Origin: Spirochaetaceae bacterium | GTDB lineage: Bacteria; Spirochaetota; Spirochaetia; Treponematales; Breznakiellaceae | Assembly (NCBI GenBank): GCA_031267955.1 | Contig: JAIRYB010000082.1 | Span: forward strand, 1 to 9,306 | DNA: 9,306 nt | Direction of reading: 5' to 3' | Shown: positions 1-7,006 of the stretch, piece by piece | How the letters are laid out: the number at the start of each line of letters is the position of its first letter | Position numbering within the stretch: the first letter of the stretch is position 1 | The notes under the pieces: model-generated | Seen by the model: only the letters and a program-made list of their open reading frames with translations | Database searches by the model: none | What the model was told of the DNA's origin: nothing | Translations under genes and position numbers: made by a program

Positions 1-2
1 GG

Positions 3-188
3 GCGAAAGCAGCCACGGCGCTGTGCGCCGGGGCCGGAGTGTGCGGGCACGCGGAGCCCCGGAAAGCCCGGTCCGGGCGCGTGGAGCCGCAGGCTCCTAA
101 GCGGACGGATGCGCCCGGATTCCTGGCTGAAATATGCGATTACCGGCGTTCCGGGTATCCTCTTCCTCAAGCGACGGCTGTATGTTAA
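3..188 (+). CDS. C-terminal tail of an unrecognised upstream gene (5' partial)
   Basis: This frame is open from the left edge of the window to a TAA at 186-188, giving about 61 residues. The first half is rich in Ala, Gly, Arg and Pro. The end looks more like folded protein (FLAEICDYRRSGYPLPQ, about residues 40-56). I do not recognise the family. The main support is architectural: the stop overlaps the preferred RNase start in an ATGTTAA arrangement (182-188), typical of translationally coupled genes, and no separate promoter or ribosome-binding site is visible for the RNase. A second frame ends in TAA at 98-100 and a third runs to 262, so the choice of frame is not certain. No function can be given. 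Confidence 0.42.
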   Translation, partial: AKAATALCAGAGVCGHAEPRKARSGRVEPQAPKRTDAPGFLAEICDYRRSGYPLPQATAVC

Positions 189-2206
189 AGTACCGCATGT
201 TTCGGGAAAAATGCCTCGTGGCGTACAAGGCAAAACCGGCAGTAATTACCGCCATAGGGGATAAAATCGATATAAGCGTTCTGGGGGGCGAAAAACTCCG
301 GGTCAGGGAGAAGGACATTGAGCTGATCCATCCGGGCCCGCTGGATGCTTCGGCAAACGCCCTTGCCGCCGCGACGGAACCTTTGGGCGGCGAGCTGCGG
401 GACGCCTGGGAACTTTTGGGGGCGGGCGCCGGCCCGGCGTTTCTTACGCTCAAAGAGCTGGCTGAACTTGTTTACGGCGATTATTCCCCGCGGACCGCCT
501 GGGCCGCCTACAGCGTTTTGCGCGAGGGCGTCTACTTTGCGGGCAGCCCGGGCGCGATAAGCCCCTGTGACGCGGCTGCCGTGGAAGCCGCCGAGCAAAA
601 GCGTGACGGGAAACTCCGGGATGCCCGGGAACGGGAGGAATTTCTCCTGCGGATCAGGGCGAACGCGCTGATCCTGCCGAAGCCGGAAGATTCGCCCGAT
701 TACCAGGCTGCCGGCCGTTGCGCCGATCCGCCCGGCGGAGGCCCTACGGACCTGCGCTTTCTCCAGGATGTGGAAGCCCTTGCCTACGGCAAAAGCAGCA
801 AGAGCCGTACCCTGAAGGATCTGGACCGTCCCGAAACCCCGGAAGAAGCCCACCGCCTCCTGCTTTCCTGGGGCGTCTGGACACCCTGGGTGAATCCCCA
901 TCCCTCCAGATTCGGCGTTTCCTCTGTTTCCGCCAAAGAATCCGTCCCGCCCCCTCCTGCCGAAGACCGCGCCGACCTTACTTTTCTCCGTTCCTACGCC
1001 ATAGACAACGCGTACAGCGCCGATCCGGACGACGCGGTTGCCGTAGAAGGCCCGGATCCGCAGGGCCGTTACATCCTTTACGTGCATGTGGCGGACCCGG
1101 CTGCCTCGGCGCTGCCCGGAAGCCCCGCGGACCTGGAAGCCCGGGGCAGGGGCGCTACCCTGTACCTGCCCGAAGGCCCTGCCCGTATGCTTGCCGAAGA
1201 AGCCCTTGCCCGTTTTGTCCTTGGCCCTGCGGGTGCCCTTTCGCCTCTGCCCGCCTGTGAACGGCCTGCGGGAATATCCCCGGCCCTCAGTTTCAGGCTG
1301 AGCCTGCTTCCCGGCGGCGAACCGGAAAATATCGAAATATTCCCGTCAATGGTGAAAGTGACGCGCCTTAGCTATGAAGAGGCGGACCTCATGGCGGCTG
1401 CCCGGGCCGATGCCGGCGGCTGCCCGGATACCGCTTCGGACCTGGTAGCTCTCGCCGGGCTGGGAGAGGCCAACACAGCGCGGCGCGTTAAGGCCGGGGC
1501 GGTGATGATCGGCCTGCCGGAGGCGCATATTGCCGTGGATATTCCGGAGCGGCGTATTACTGTCGAGCCGAACGCCCCCGGCGTCGCCGCCGCCATGGTA
1601 CGGGAATGCATGCTCCTGGCCGGGGAGGCCGCCGCCCGCTGGGCATCCTCCCGCGCGCTGCCGTTCCCCTATGTCTGCCAGGAGGCGGGCGATCTTCCCG
1701 GCAATCCGCTGCCCGGGCCGGCGGGTTCCTGGCAGCTCAGGCGCTGTATGCGGTCCAGAACCCTTTCGGCCAGGCCGGGGCCCCACGCCGGGCTTGGTTT
1801 AGCCGAATACACCCAGGTGACAAGCCCGCTGCGCCGTTATACGGACCTTCTTACCCACCAGCAGATCCGGGCCGTCCTGGGTACGGGCGCGTACAGCGGC
1901 CGCGCGCCCCTTTCGGAAGACGAGCTCCTCCCTGCCCTGGCCGCCGGGGAAGCCGCTTCAGCAGCCACGGTACATGCCGAGCGGGCGAGCCGTAGCCACT
2001 GGCTTGCCGTTTACCTTTCCGGTATGAAAGACAGCCAATGGGAGGCTATAGTCCTGGAAAAAAAAGGCGGTTTCGCGGCGGTGATCATTCCCGCTCTGGG
2101 CCTGGAAACACAGGTTTCCCTGAAAGACGGGATGGAATTGAATAATTTGGCAAAGATTACCCTGGTTTCGGTAAAGATTCCCCAGGCCTTGGCGGTTTTT
2201 GCCTAG
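182..2206 (+). CDS. RNase II/RNB-family 3'-5' exoribonuclease
   Basis: Predicted cytoplasmic hydrolytic exoribonuclease of 674 residues that degrades RNA 3' to 5'. Residues 1-60 form a small beta-rich N-terminal segment ending in an IHPGP motif. Residues about 87-125 (FLTLKELAELVYGDYSPRT) resemble a winged helix, as in the RNase II-like proteins of Deinococcus and cyanobacteria rather than the double cold-shock layout of E. coli RNase II/R. The RNB catalytic domain covers about 265-575. The four metal-binding acidic residues are present at D275, D281, D283 and D284, although the usual IDPxDAxDxDDA reads IDNAYSADPDDA. The signature TSPLRRYTDLL (R551, R552) is intact. Residues about 617-674 look like an S1/OB-type RNA-binding tail. 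The start is uncertain: ATG 134, 182 and 197 share the frame and none has a clear Shine-Dalgarno site. ATG 182 is chosen for its overlap with the upstream stop. It appears unrelated to the chemotaxis genes downstream. Confidence 0.9.
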   Translation: MLKYRMFREKCLVAYKAKPAVITAIGDKIDISVLGGEKLRVREKDIELIHPGPLDASANALAAATEPLGGELRDAWELLGAGAGPAFLTLKELAELVYGDYSPRTAWAAYSVLREGVYFAGSPGAISPCDAAAVEAAEQKRDGKLRDAREREEFLLRIRANALILPKPEDSPDYQAAGRCADPPGGGPTDLRFLQDVEALAYGKSSKSRTLKDLDRPETPEEAHRLLLSWGVWTPWVNPHPSRFGVSSVSAKESVPPPPAEDRADLTFLRSYAIDNAYSADPDDAVAVEGPDPQGRYILYVHVADPAASALPGSPADLEARGRGATLYLPEGPARMLAEEALARFVLGPAGALSPLPACERPAGISPALSFRLSLLPGGEPENIEIFPSMVKVTRLSYEEADLMAAARADAGGCPDTASDLVALAGLGEANTARRVKAGAVMIGLPEAHIAVDIPERRITVEPNAPGVAAAMVRECMLLAGEAAARWASSRALPFPYVCQEAGDLPGNPLPGPAGSWQLRRCMRSRTLSARPGPHAGLGLAEYTQVTSPLRRYTDLLTHQQIRAVLGTGAYSGRAPLSEDELLPALAAGEAASAATVHAERASRSHWLAVYLSGMKDSQWEAIVLEKKGGFAAVIIPALGLETQVSLKDGMELNNLAKITLVSVKIPQALAVFA

Positions 2207-2253
2207 CGCTTTGCCGCCGGAAAATGGGCATAAAATAAGGGGAAAGGGGAATT

Positions 2254-2316
2254 ATGGCGCTGCTCCTAAATTGTTATCGAATTTCGGTGAAATTCCCAAT
2301 AGAAATCGGCATTTAG
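2254..2316 (+). CDS. Possible 20-residue leader ORF upstream of cheA
   Basis: A 20-codon frame, ATG to TAG, begins MALLLNCYRI and follows a purine-rich stretch (AAGGGGAAAGGGGA, 2238-2251) that would be a strong Shine-Dalgarno site. It ends just before the proposed cheA -35 element, so it could only be translated from a transcript starting further upstream, for example readthrough from the RNase gene. No family is recognised and the composition is not distinctive. It may be chance; it is listed because the ribosome-binding site is better than those of the two flanking genes. Confidence 0.25.
   Translation: MALLLNCYRISVKFPIEIGI
2279..2295. promoter_or_regulatory. Perfect 7+7 inverted repeat upstream of the cheA promoter
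   Basis: GAATTTC and GAAATTC are exact reverse complements separated by GGT. The dyad lies 23 bases upstream of the proposed -35 element and inside the small leader ORF. It could be an operator for a dimeric regulator or a short hairpin. It has no T-run after it, so it is not an intrinsic terminator for the RNase gene. Confidence 0.4.
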
Positions 2317-2318
2317 GC

Positions 2319-2346
2319 TTGACCTTTGTCTATTTGTATATAAAAT
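2319..2346 (+). promoter_or_regulatory. Sigma70-type promoter for the che operon
   Basis: TTGACC at 2319-2324 (five of six to consensus) is followed after 16 bases by TAAAAT at 2341-2346 (five of six), in a locally AT-rich stretch. Transcription would start near 2352-2354, only 3-5 bases before the cheA ATG at 2357. Shifted -10 readings (TATATA 2337, TATAAA 2339) have poor spacing and would also give a start before 2356. No flagellar sigma28-type pattern was seen. This agrees with the sigma70-like promoter reported for the T. denticola che operon. Confidence 0.6.
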
Positions 2347-2356
2347 TCTTAGTAAC

Positions 2357-4756
2357 ATGAGCGATTATTTAGATCCTAACAATGAAGAATTACTCAAAGA
2401 TTTTTTCAGCGAAGCCCAGATGCAGGTGGATACGCTGGAGCAAAATATACTGGTGCTGGAAAACGAGGGCGGCAACAAAGACGCCGTGGATGAAATTTTC
2501 CGGGCGGCGCACACCTTAAAGGGCGGGTCCGCGACGGTGGAGATGATGGAGCTTTCCCATTTTACCCACCTGGTCGAGGATGTGCTTGACGCCATACGTT
2601 CGGATCAGCTGAGTATCAATGAAGATGTGGTGGACACGCTCCTCTCGGCTATCGACGTGATCAAGGCCATGCTGGAACAGCGGATGAACGGCGCGGTTTA
2701 TCAGGAGAATACCTCCCAGATCGAAGACAGTCTTTCCAAGCTGCTTCCGGCGGGCGCCTCGCACAAAAAGGGCGGCGCGCAGGCCGCGAAACAGGCCGCC
2801 CCCAAGCCGGCGGCTCCTGCCCCGGCCGCGCCTGCGGCGGCCCCGGTCCAGGCCGGCGGTCTTTCGGAAGACGAACTCCGGGAACTCAAGGAATCCGTGG
2901 ACGGCGGTTTGCCGGTGTACCGGGTCAGTGTTGAATTCGATATAAACAGTTTGATGAATACAGTCGGCGGCATACAGGTTTACGCCGCCCTCAAGGGTTA
3001 CGGTACAGTACTCAAGACCACCCCGGAATTTGAGGCTCTTTACGAGGATAACTTTTTCCCCACTGTCGATTATTACTTTGCCTCCGCCAAATCCGAGAAC
3101 GAAATCAAAAAATACGTTGTCATTCCCGATGTAAGCCTGTCGGCCACCGTCATCAATATTGACCGGCTCATGGATCAGGGCGCGAAAACCGCCCCGGCGC
3201 AGGCTCCCGCGGCCCCCAGGCCCGCCGCCGCGCCCGCGCAGGCAGCCCCGGCCCCCAAACCCGCGCCTGCGGCCCCCGCTGCCGAGGCTCCGGCGGCCCC
3301 CAAGCCCCCTGCCCCGGTAAAACAGGCGGGAGGCGCTTCCGGCGAAGACGCCAAAAAAGCCGGGAAAGAGGCGGGCGCCATACTCAGGGTGGATTCCAAG
3401 CGTATCGACGATCTCCTCAACCTGGTCTCCGAGACGGTCATTACCAAAGCTACCTTTAATCAAATCAGCCTCCAGTTCGGGGAACTTCAGGCCGAGCTGC
3501 GCAATATCGAAACAAAATACCGGGAAGAGATCAAAGATCTGTTTGACAGCCTTCCCGATTATCTGGAAAGTATCGAGAACGGGAAGTCCGTCAAGGACAT
3601 AAGGAAGCAGATAGGCGAGGAATACGGGGATATTTTCTCCCCCTTTGACGCTTTTGATACCTTCCTTAAAACTATCATCGGCAAGTACCGCGCCACTTCC
3701 CAAAATCTGGGCCGTATAACCGGCGAACTCCAGGAAGGGGTCATGCGGATCCGTATGGTACCCATCAGCCAGATATTCAGCCGCTTCCCCAGGCTTGTCC
3801 GCGATCTTTCAAAAACCCTCAACAAGAAGATCAACCTGGTTATCGAGGGGGAGGAGACCGAGCTTGACAAATCGGTCATCGAGGACCTGCTGGACCCGAT
3901 CATGCACTCGGTGCGGAATTCCATTGACCACGGCGTTGAATCCCAGGAAGAACGGAAGGCCGCCGGCAAGCCGGAAGAGGGCATGGTGATCCTGAAGGCT
4001 GCCAACGAGGGGAACATGATCCTCATCGAGATTGCCGACGACGGCAAGGGTATCGATGTGGACGCGGTCAAAGCCAAAGCGGTCGAGCGGGGCATTATCA
4101 GCGCGAACAAGGTACTTACCGATGTAGAGGCTTTCAACCTCATCTTTGAACCGGGTTTCTCCACCGCGAAGTCCATTACCGCCATTTCGGGGCGCGGCGT
4201 AGGGCTGGATGTTGTCCGCCGGTCCATAGAAAAGCTCAACGGGACCGTTACCGTTACGTCGGAAAAGGGCAAAGGTACCAAATTCATCATAAAGCTGCCC
4301 CTTACCCTGGCCATTATCCAGGGCTTGCTGGTACGCGTTGGGTCGGAGATCTACTCCATCCCTATCACGAGCGTCATCGAAAGCCTGCGCGTCAAGCCCG
4401 AAGAAATCCGGCGTATCGACAACTACGAAGTTTTCAATATCCGCAATGATGTGGTGTCCCTTCTCAGGTTGAACCGGCTTTTCGGTATCAAGAGCGAGGA
4501 GAACAGCGATTACCATTTCATCGTTATCGTCGGTACCGCGGAAAAGAAGATGGGGTTCATGGTGGACAGCCTGATCGGGGAAGAAGACGTGGTCATCAAG
4601 CCCCTGCGGGATCAGTACACCAATTCGCCGGGCATTGCCGGAGCCTCGATACTGGGGGACGGTTCGGTTTCCCTTATCATCGACGTAAGCCAGCTTCTGG
4701 AACTGGGCCTTCGCAAGGAGATTGAATCGCGCCGGGCCCGTGAATCGGTACGGTAA
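2357..4756 (+). CDS. cheA: Chemotaxis sensor histidine kinase CheA
   Basis: CheA of 799 residues, the kinase that phosphorylates CheY under control of methyl-accepting receptors. P1/HPt domain: about 5-130, with phospho-acceptor His52 in AAHTLKGGS. An Ala/Pro linker (135-167) leads to a P2-like response-regulator-binding domain (about 185-272), then a second Ala/Pro-rich linker (273-335). P3 dimerisation runs from 342 to about 460, roughly twice the usual length, with extra predicted helices around 375-440. P4 ATPase shows the N box (H517-SVRNSIDHG), G1 (D561-DGKG), F box (FEPGFSTA, about 598-605) and G2 (G612-RGVG). P5, the CheW-like receptor-coupling domain, spans about 648-790. All catalytic residues appear intact. 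The ATG has no Shine-Dalgarno sequence, but the conserved first helix begins immediately after it, so it is retained. First gene of the cheA-cheW-cheX operon. Confidence 0.97.
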   Translation: MSDYLDPNNEELLKDFFSEAQMQVDTLEQNILVLENEGGNKDAVDEIFRAAHTLKGGSATVEMMELSHFTHLVEDVLDAIRSDQLSINEDVVDTLLSAIDVIKAMLEQRMNGAVYQENTSQIEDSLSKLLPAGASHKKGGAQAAKQAAPKPAAPAPAAPAAAPVQAGGLSEDELRELKESVDGGLPVYRVSVEFDINSLMNTVGGIQVYAALKGYGTVLKTTPEFEALYEDNFFPTVDYYFASAKSENEIKKYVVIPDVSLSATVINIDRLMDQGAKTAPAQAPAAPRPAAAPAQAAPAPKPAPAAPAAEAPAAPKPPAPVKQAGGASGEDAKKAGKEAGAILRVDSKRIDDLLNLVSETVITKATFNQISLQFGELQAELRNIETKYREEIKDLFDSLPDYLESIENGKSVKDIRKQIGEEYGDIFSPFDAFDTFLKTIIGKYRATSQNLGRITGELQEGVMRIRMVPISQIFSRFPRLVRDLSKTLNKKINLVIEGEETELDKSVIEDLLDPIMHSVRNSIDHGVESQEERKAAGKPEEGMVILKAANEGNMILIEIADDGKGIDVDAVKAKAVERGIISANKVLTDVEAFNLIFEPGFSTAKSITAISGRGVGLDVVRRSIEKLNGTVTVTSEKGKGTKFIIKLPLTLAIIQGLLVRVGSEIYSIPITSVIESLRVKPEEIRRIDNYEVFNIRNDVVSLLRLNRLFGIKSEENSDYHFIVIVGTAEKKMGFMVDSLIGEEDVVIKPLRDQYTNSPGIAGASILGDGSVSLIIDVSQLLELGLRKEIESRRARESVR

Positions 4757-4783
4757 CCGGAGAGGGGCGCAAAAGGAAAATAC

Positions 4784-6121
4784 ATGGCAGCAGTTGTTAA
4801 AAGCCTGGAACAGGTGAACATGGACCTTCAGGAACAGAAGGAACGGGTTGAAACAGTCGATTTCAAGATGATCACCTTTTCCCTTGCCGGGAAAGATTAC
4901 GGCGTGGACATTATGAATGTCAAGGAAATCGCCAAAGCCGATAAATTTACCTATGTTCCCAATGCCGCCGCTTTTGTCCGGGGCGTTTATAATCTCCGGG
5001 GCGACATCATCCCCATCATCGATCTCAGGGCATTTTTCAGGCTCCCCGTGGAGGCCAACCCGGACGGCCAGGAAAATATGCTCATCCTCCGTATCCAAGA
5101 GCGGGTATACGGCACCATTGTGGACAAGATCGACAAAGTTGTGGGGATCAATACCGAGAGTATCCAGCCGCCCCACCCTATTTTCGGGGATATCAACATC
5201 AAATTCATCAGCGGGGTTGTGGAAAAGCAGGGGGATCTGTATATCATTCTGGATGTGGTCCGGATATTTTCCCAAAACAAAGAGGAAGATCAGAAAGGGC
5301 ACGGCCAGATCCAGGAAACTCCGGGGGACACTTATTTCGCCCCCCCTCCGGTAATCGAAAAAGCCTCCGAGGCCGGTCCGGAGGTCGCGAATTCGAACTT
5401 CGGTTTTGTCCAGGATGGGCTGGGCACCCTGGCGCATTTTTTCTCAAGCTCCGTCAACAGCGCGTGGTTTGACCGGCGTTTCTCCGAATGGGCAAACATC
5501 CACTCGGGGAGCAATGTCCAGCTTCGCAACGCCAGCGACGCGGAAGAATTCCTCTCTTCCTTCTATTCCCCGAGTACCGGGGTTTTCTGGGAAGATGAAT
5601 ACGCCTATAGTTTTAAGGGTATGCTGCCGGATTTGCCGTCCAATAATATCCAGGTTTGGAATGTTGGCTGCGGGAAGGGCTATGAAACTTTTTCGTTAGC
5701 GTGTATACTGAAAGCGCGGTATCCTCAGGGGCATATCAAGATATGGGCGAATGACAGCGACATTATGGCCATATCGGCGGCCCCGAACATGGTCTTTGAT
5801 GTTGAAGAGGCGCCTGAATATGTCAGGGCTTATCTGGTAAAGGGGAAAAACGGGTATAGTTTTAACCAGGAGATCAAAGACGCGATAAGTTTTGAGTACC
5901 ACGATGTTTTGAACGGGAATCATCTTCCGGAGCTTGATTTTATTATTGCCAGGGATTTTCTTTCCTTCCTGGCGGTCCAGAGTCAGGATAAAATGATAGC
6001 AGATTTTGCCGAGCGGCTTAAAAAACAGGGAGTCGTTATCCTGGGAAGAAATGAGCAGCTTCCGGATGACGATTGGCAGCCCATAGGGAAGGATCCGGTT
6101 TCCGCTTTTGTGCGTGCATAA
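4784..6121 (+). CDS. cheW: CheW coupling protein fused to a CheR-like domain
   Basis: Protein of 445 residues. Residues about 25-165 form a CheW domain (VYNLRGDIIPIIDLRAFF at 69-86) that bridges receptors and CheA. A flexible stretch (166-205) leads to a CheR-type region (about 206-445). The N-terminal part includes STGVFWEDEYAYSF, which aligns with the TxFFR segment of CheR. The SAM-pocket-like motif is WNVGCGKGYETFSL (292-305), followed by D324 and an IARDFLSFL segment (388-396). Canonical CheR has CSTGEEPYS and CRNVLIYF, so Glu301 and Asp324 are kept but the Asn of CRN is Asp391. Methyltransferase activity is therefore doubtful. In T. denticola a protein of this type is structural, holding the receptor array in order. 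The Shine-Dalgarno site AAGGAA (4773-4778) supports the start; the gene lies 27 bases after cheA. Confidence 0.93.
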   Translation: MAAVVKSLEQVNMDLQEQKERVETVDFKMITFSLAGKDYGVDIMNVKEIAKADKFTYVPNAAAFVRGVYNLRGDIIPIIDLRAFFRLPVEANPDGQENMLILRIQERVYGTIVDKIDKVVGINTESIQPPHPIFGDINIKFISGVVEKQGDLYIILDVVRIFSQNKEEDQKGHGQIQETPGDTYFAPPPVIEKASEAGPEVANSNFGFVQDGLGTLAHFFSSSVNSAWFDRRFSEWANIHSGSNVQLRNASDAEEFLSSFYSPSTGVFWEDEYAYSFKGMLPDLPSNNIQVWNVGCGKGYETFSLACILKARYPQGHIKIWANDSDIMAISAAPNMVFDVEEAPEYVRAYLVKGKNGYSFNQEIKDAISFEYHDVLNGNHLPELDFIIARDFLSFLAVQSQDKMIADFAERLKKQGVVILGRNEQLPDDDWQPIGKDPVSAFVRA

Positions 6122-6150
6122 TATAAAGGTATTAGATAAGGAGTATTTGT

Positions 6151-6621
6151 ATGCGAGTTGAATACATCAACCCTTTTGTTGAAGCGACTTTTAATGTTCT
6201 CAAAGAGGTTCTGGACACCGATGTCAAGCGGGGGGATCTTTACCTCAAGTCCACTACTATGGCTATCCAGGGTGTAGCCGCGCTGGTTGGCCTTGCGGGC
6301 GATGTGGAAGGCCGGGTACTTTTTGACATGACCAGGGAGACCGCCCTGGCAGTTGCCGGCGCCATGAACGGGCAGGAATTTACCCAGCTGGACGAGCTGG
6401 CGAAGTCCACGATCCAGGAACTGGCCAATATGATCACCGCGCAGGCGGTAACCAAGCTCCATGACCTTGGGTTTAAATTTGACCTTACCCCGCCGGCCCT
6501 GTTTACCGGCGAAAATATGGAAGTGTCGAACAACCTCAAAGTCGAAGCCCTTATCGTACCCATGCAGCTGGGGCCGCACGGCAAAATCGAAGTAAACGTC
6601 GCGATCCGCGAGCGTCTGTAA
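6151..6621 (+). CDS. cheX: CheY-P phosphatase CheX
   Basis: CheX of 156 residues, the expected length. Members of the CheC/CheX/FliY group remove the phosphate from CheY-P and so terminate the motor signal; CheX acts as a dimer in the cytoplasm. The catalytic ExxN signature is visible as E90-L-A-N93 in the helix STIQELANMITAQAV. The N-terminal segment MRVEYINPFVEATFNVL is typical of the family, and the C-terminal half ends in a beta-rich stretch (VEALIVPMQLGPHGKIEVNVAI). A strong Shine-Dalgarno sequence, TAAGGAG at 6137-6143, sits seven bases before the ATG. It is the last recognisable gene of the che operon here. In T. pallidum and T. denticola cheY follows directly, but no cheY is seen in this window. 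Confidence 0.95.
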   Translation: MRVEYINPFVEATFNVLKEVLDTDVKRGDLYLKSTTMAIQGVAALVGLAGDVEGRVLFDMTRETALAVAGAMNGQEFTQLDELAKSTIQELANMITAQAVTKLHDLGFKFDLTPPALFTGENMEVSNNLKVEALIVPMQLGPHGKIEVNVAIRERL

Positions 6622-6690
6622 GCGCCGGGGAGCGCCCGGCCCTGGGCGTTTCCCTGTTCGAACCGGTAGGTTTCCTTCGTATCTTTGTAA

Positions 6691-6836
6691 TTAACGCCGC
6701 TTGACGCGGCGCCTGGCGTTCCCCTGGGGGAAACCTGACGCTTTTTTTGGAGCGGAACACCGGGCGGGATAAACCCCGCCCGCATTGCTGGGTACTGCGG
6801 CTGTTATTGGTTCCTGGCCCGGCGGAAATTAGTGAA
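6691..6836. repeat. Tandem repeat, copy 1 (146 bp)
   Basis: First full copy of a hairpin-rich tandem repeat. It contains three dyads: CGCCGC-TTGAC-GCGGCG (6695-6711), a C4/G5 hairpin followed by seven Ts (6716-6748), and CGGGCGGG-ATAAAC-CCCGCCCG (6761-6782). It differs from copy 2 by four substitutions and two single-base indels. Its length is not a multiple of three and no frame stays open across both copies, so it is not coding. Confidence 0.93.
6716..6748 (+). terminator. Candidate intrinsic terminator of the che operon, inside repeat copy 1
   Basis: GCGT and ACGC flank an inner TTCCCC/GGGGGAA hairpin, and the outer ACGC arm is directly followed by seven Ts (6742-6748). This is terminator-like and lies about 95 bases after the cheX stop. 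The inner and outer stems are separated by an unpaired AACCTG side, so efficiency is uncertain. In copy 2 the outer arm has changed and the match is worse. Confidence 0.5.
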
Positions 6837-6984
6837 TTAACGCCGCTTGACGCGGCGCCTGGCGTTTCCCCTGGGGGGAAACCTGAAGCATTTTTTGGAG
6901 CGGAACACCGGGCGGGATAAACCCCGCCCGCATTGCTGGGTACTGCGGCTGTTATTGGTTCCTGGCCCAGCGGAAATTGGTGAA
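6837..6984. repeat. Tandem repeat, copy 2 (148 bp)
   Basis: Second full copy, directly abutting copy 1 and about 96% identical to it. It keeps the three dyads at 6841-6857, about 6864-6883 and 6909-6930. Here the middle hairpin is a perfect 8-bp stem, GTTTCCCC with GGGGAAAC and a TGG loop, but the bases before the T-run read AAGCA instead of ACGC, so the outer terminator stem is lost. Confidence 0.93.
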
Positions 6985-7006
6985 TTAACGCCGCTTGACG
7001 CGGCGC
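6985..7006. repeat. Tandem repeat, copy 3, truncated
   Basis: The first 22 bases of the unit recur exactly, including the CGCCGC-TTGAC-GCGGCG dyad (6989-7005). Similarity then stops 8 bases before the tRNA gene. The 393-base gap 6622-7014 holds no supported gene: after about 70 unremarkable bases it is filled by these copies. Confidence 0.85.

Noticed and set aside
185..1087. 300-codon open frame on the - strand inside the RNase gene
   Set aside because: Shadow of the RNB gene, whose sense frame carries conserved catalytic motifs.
718..1260. 180-codon + strand frame within the RNase gene
   Set aside because: Out-of-frame shadow with extreme Arg/Pro content and no recognisable domain.
2516..3703. 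395-codon open frame on the - strand inside cheA
   Set aside because: Antisense shadow of cheA; the Gly/Arg-rich stretches mirror the Ala/Pro linkers.
3809..5437. 542-codon open frame on the - strand across cheA/cheW
   Set aside because: It is antisense to two clearly recognisable genes, has no family features and arises from GC-rich codon bias.
6627..6654. Hairpin AGCGCCC/GGGCGTT just after cheX as a terminator
   Set aside because: The stem is short with a wobble pair and no T-run follows.
6691..7006. CRISPR array
   Set aside because: The repeats are about 147 bp, directly abutting, without spacers, and only two and a fraction copies exist.
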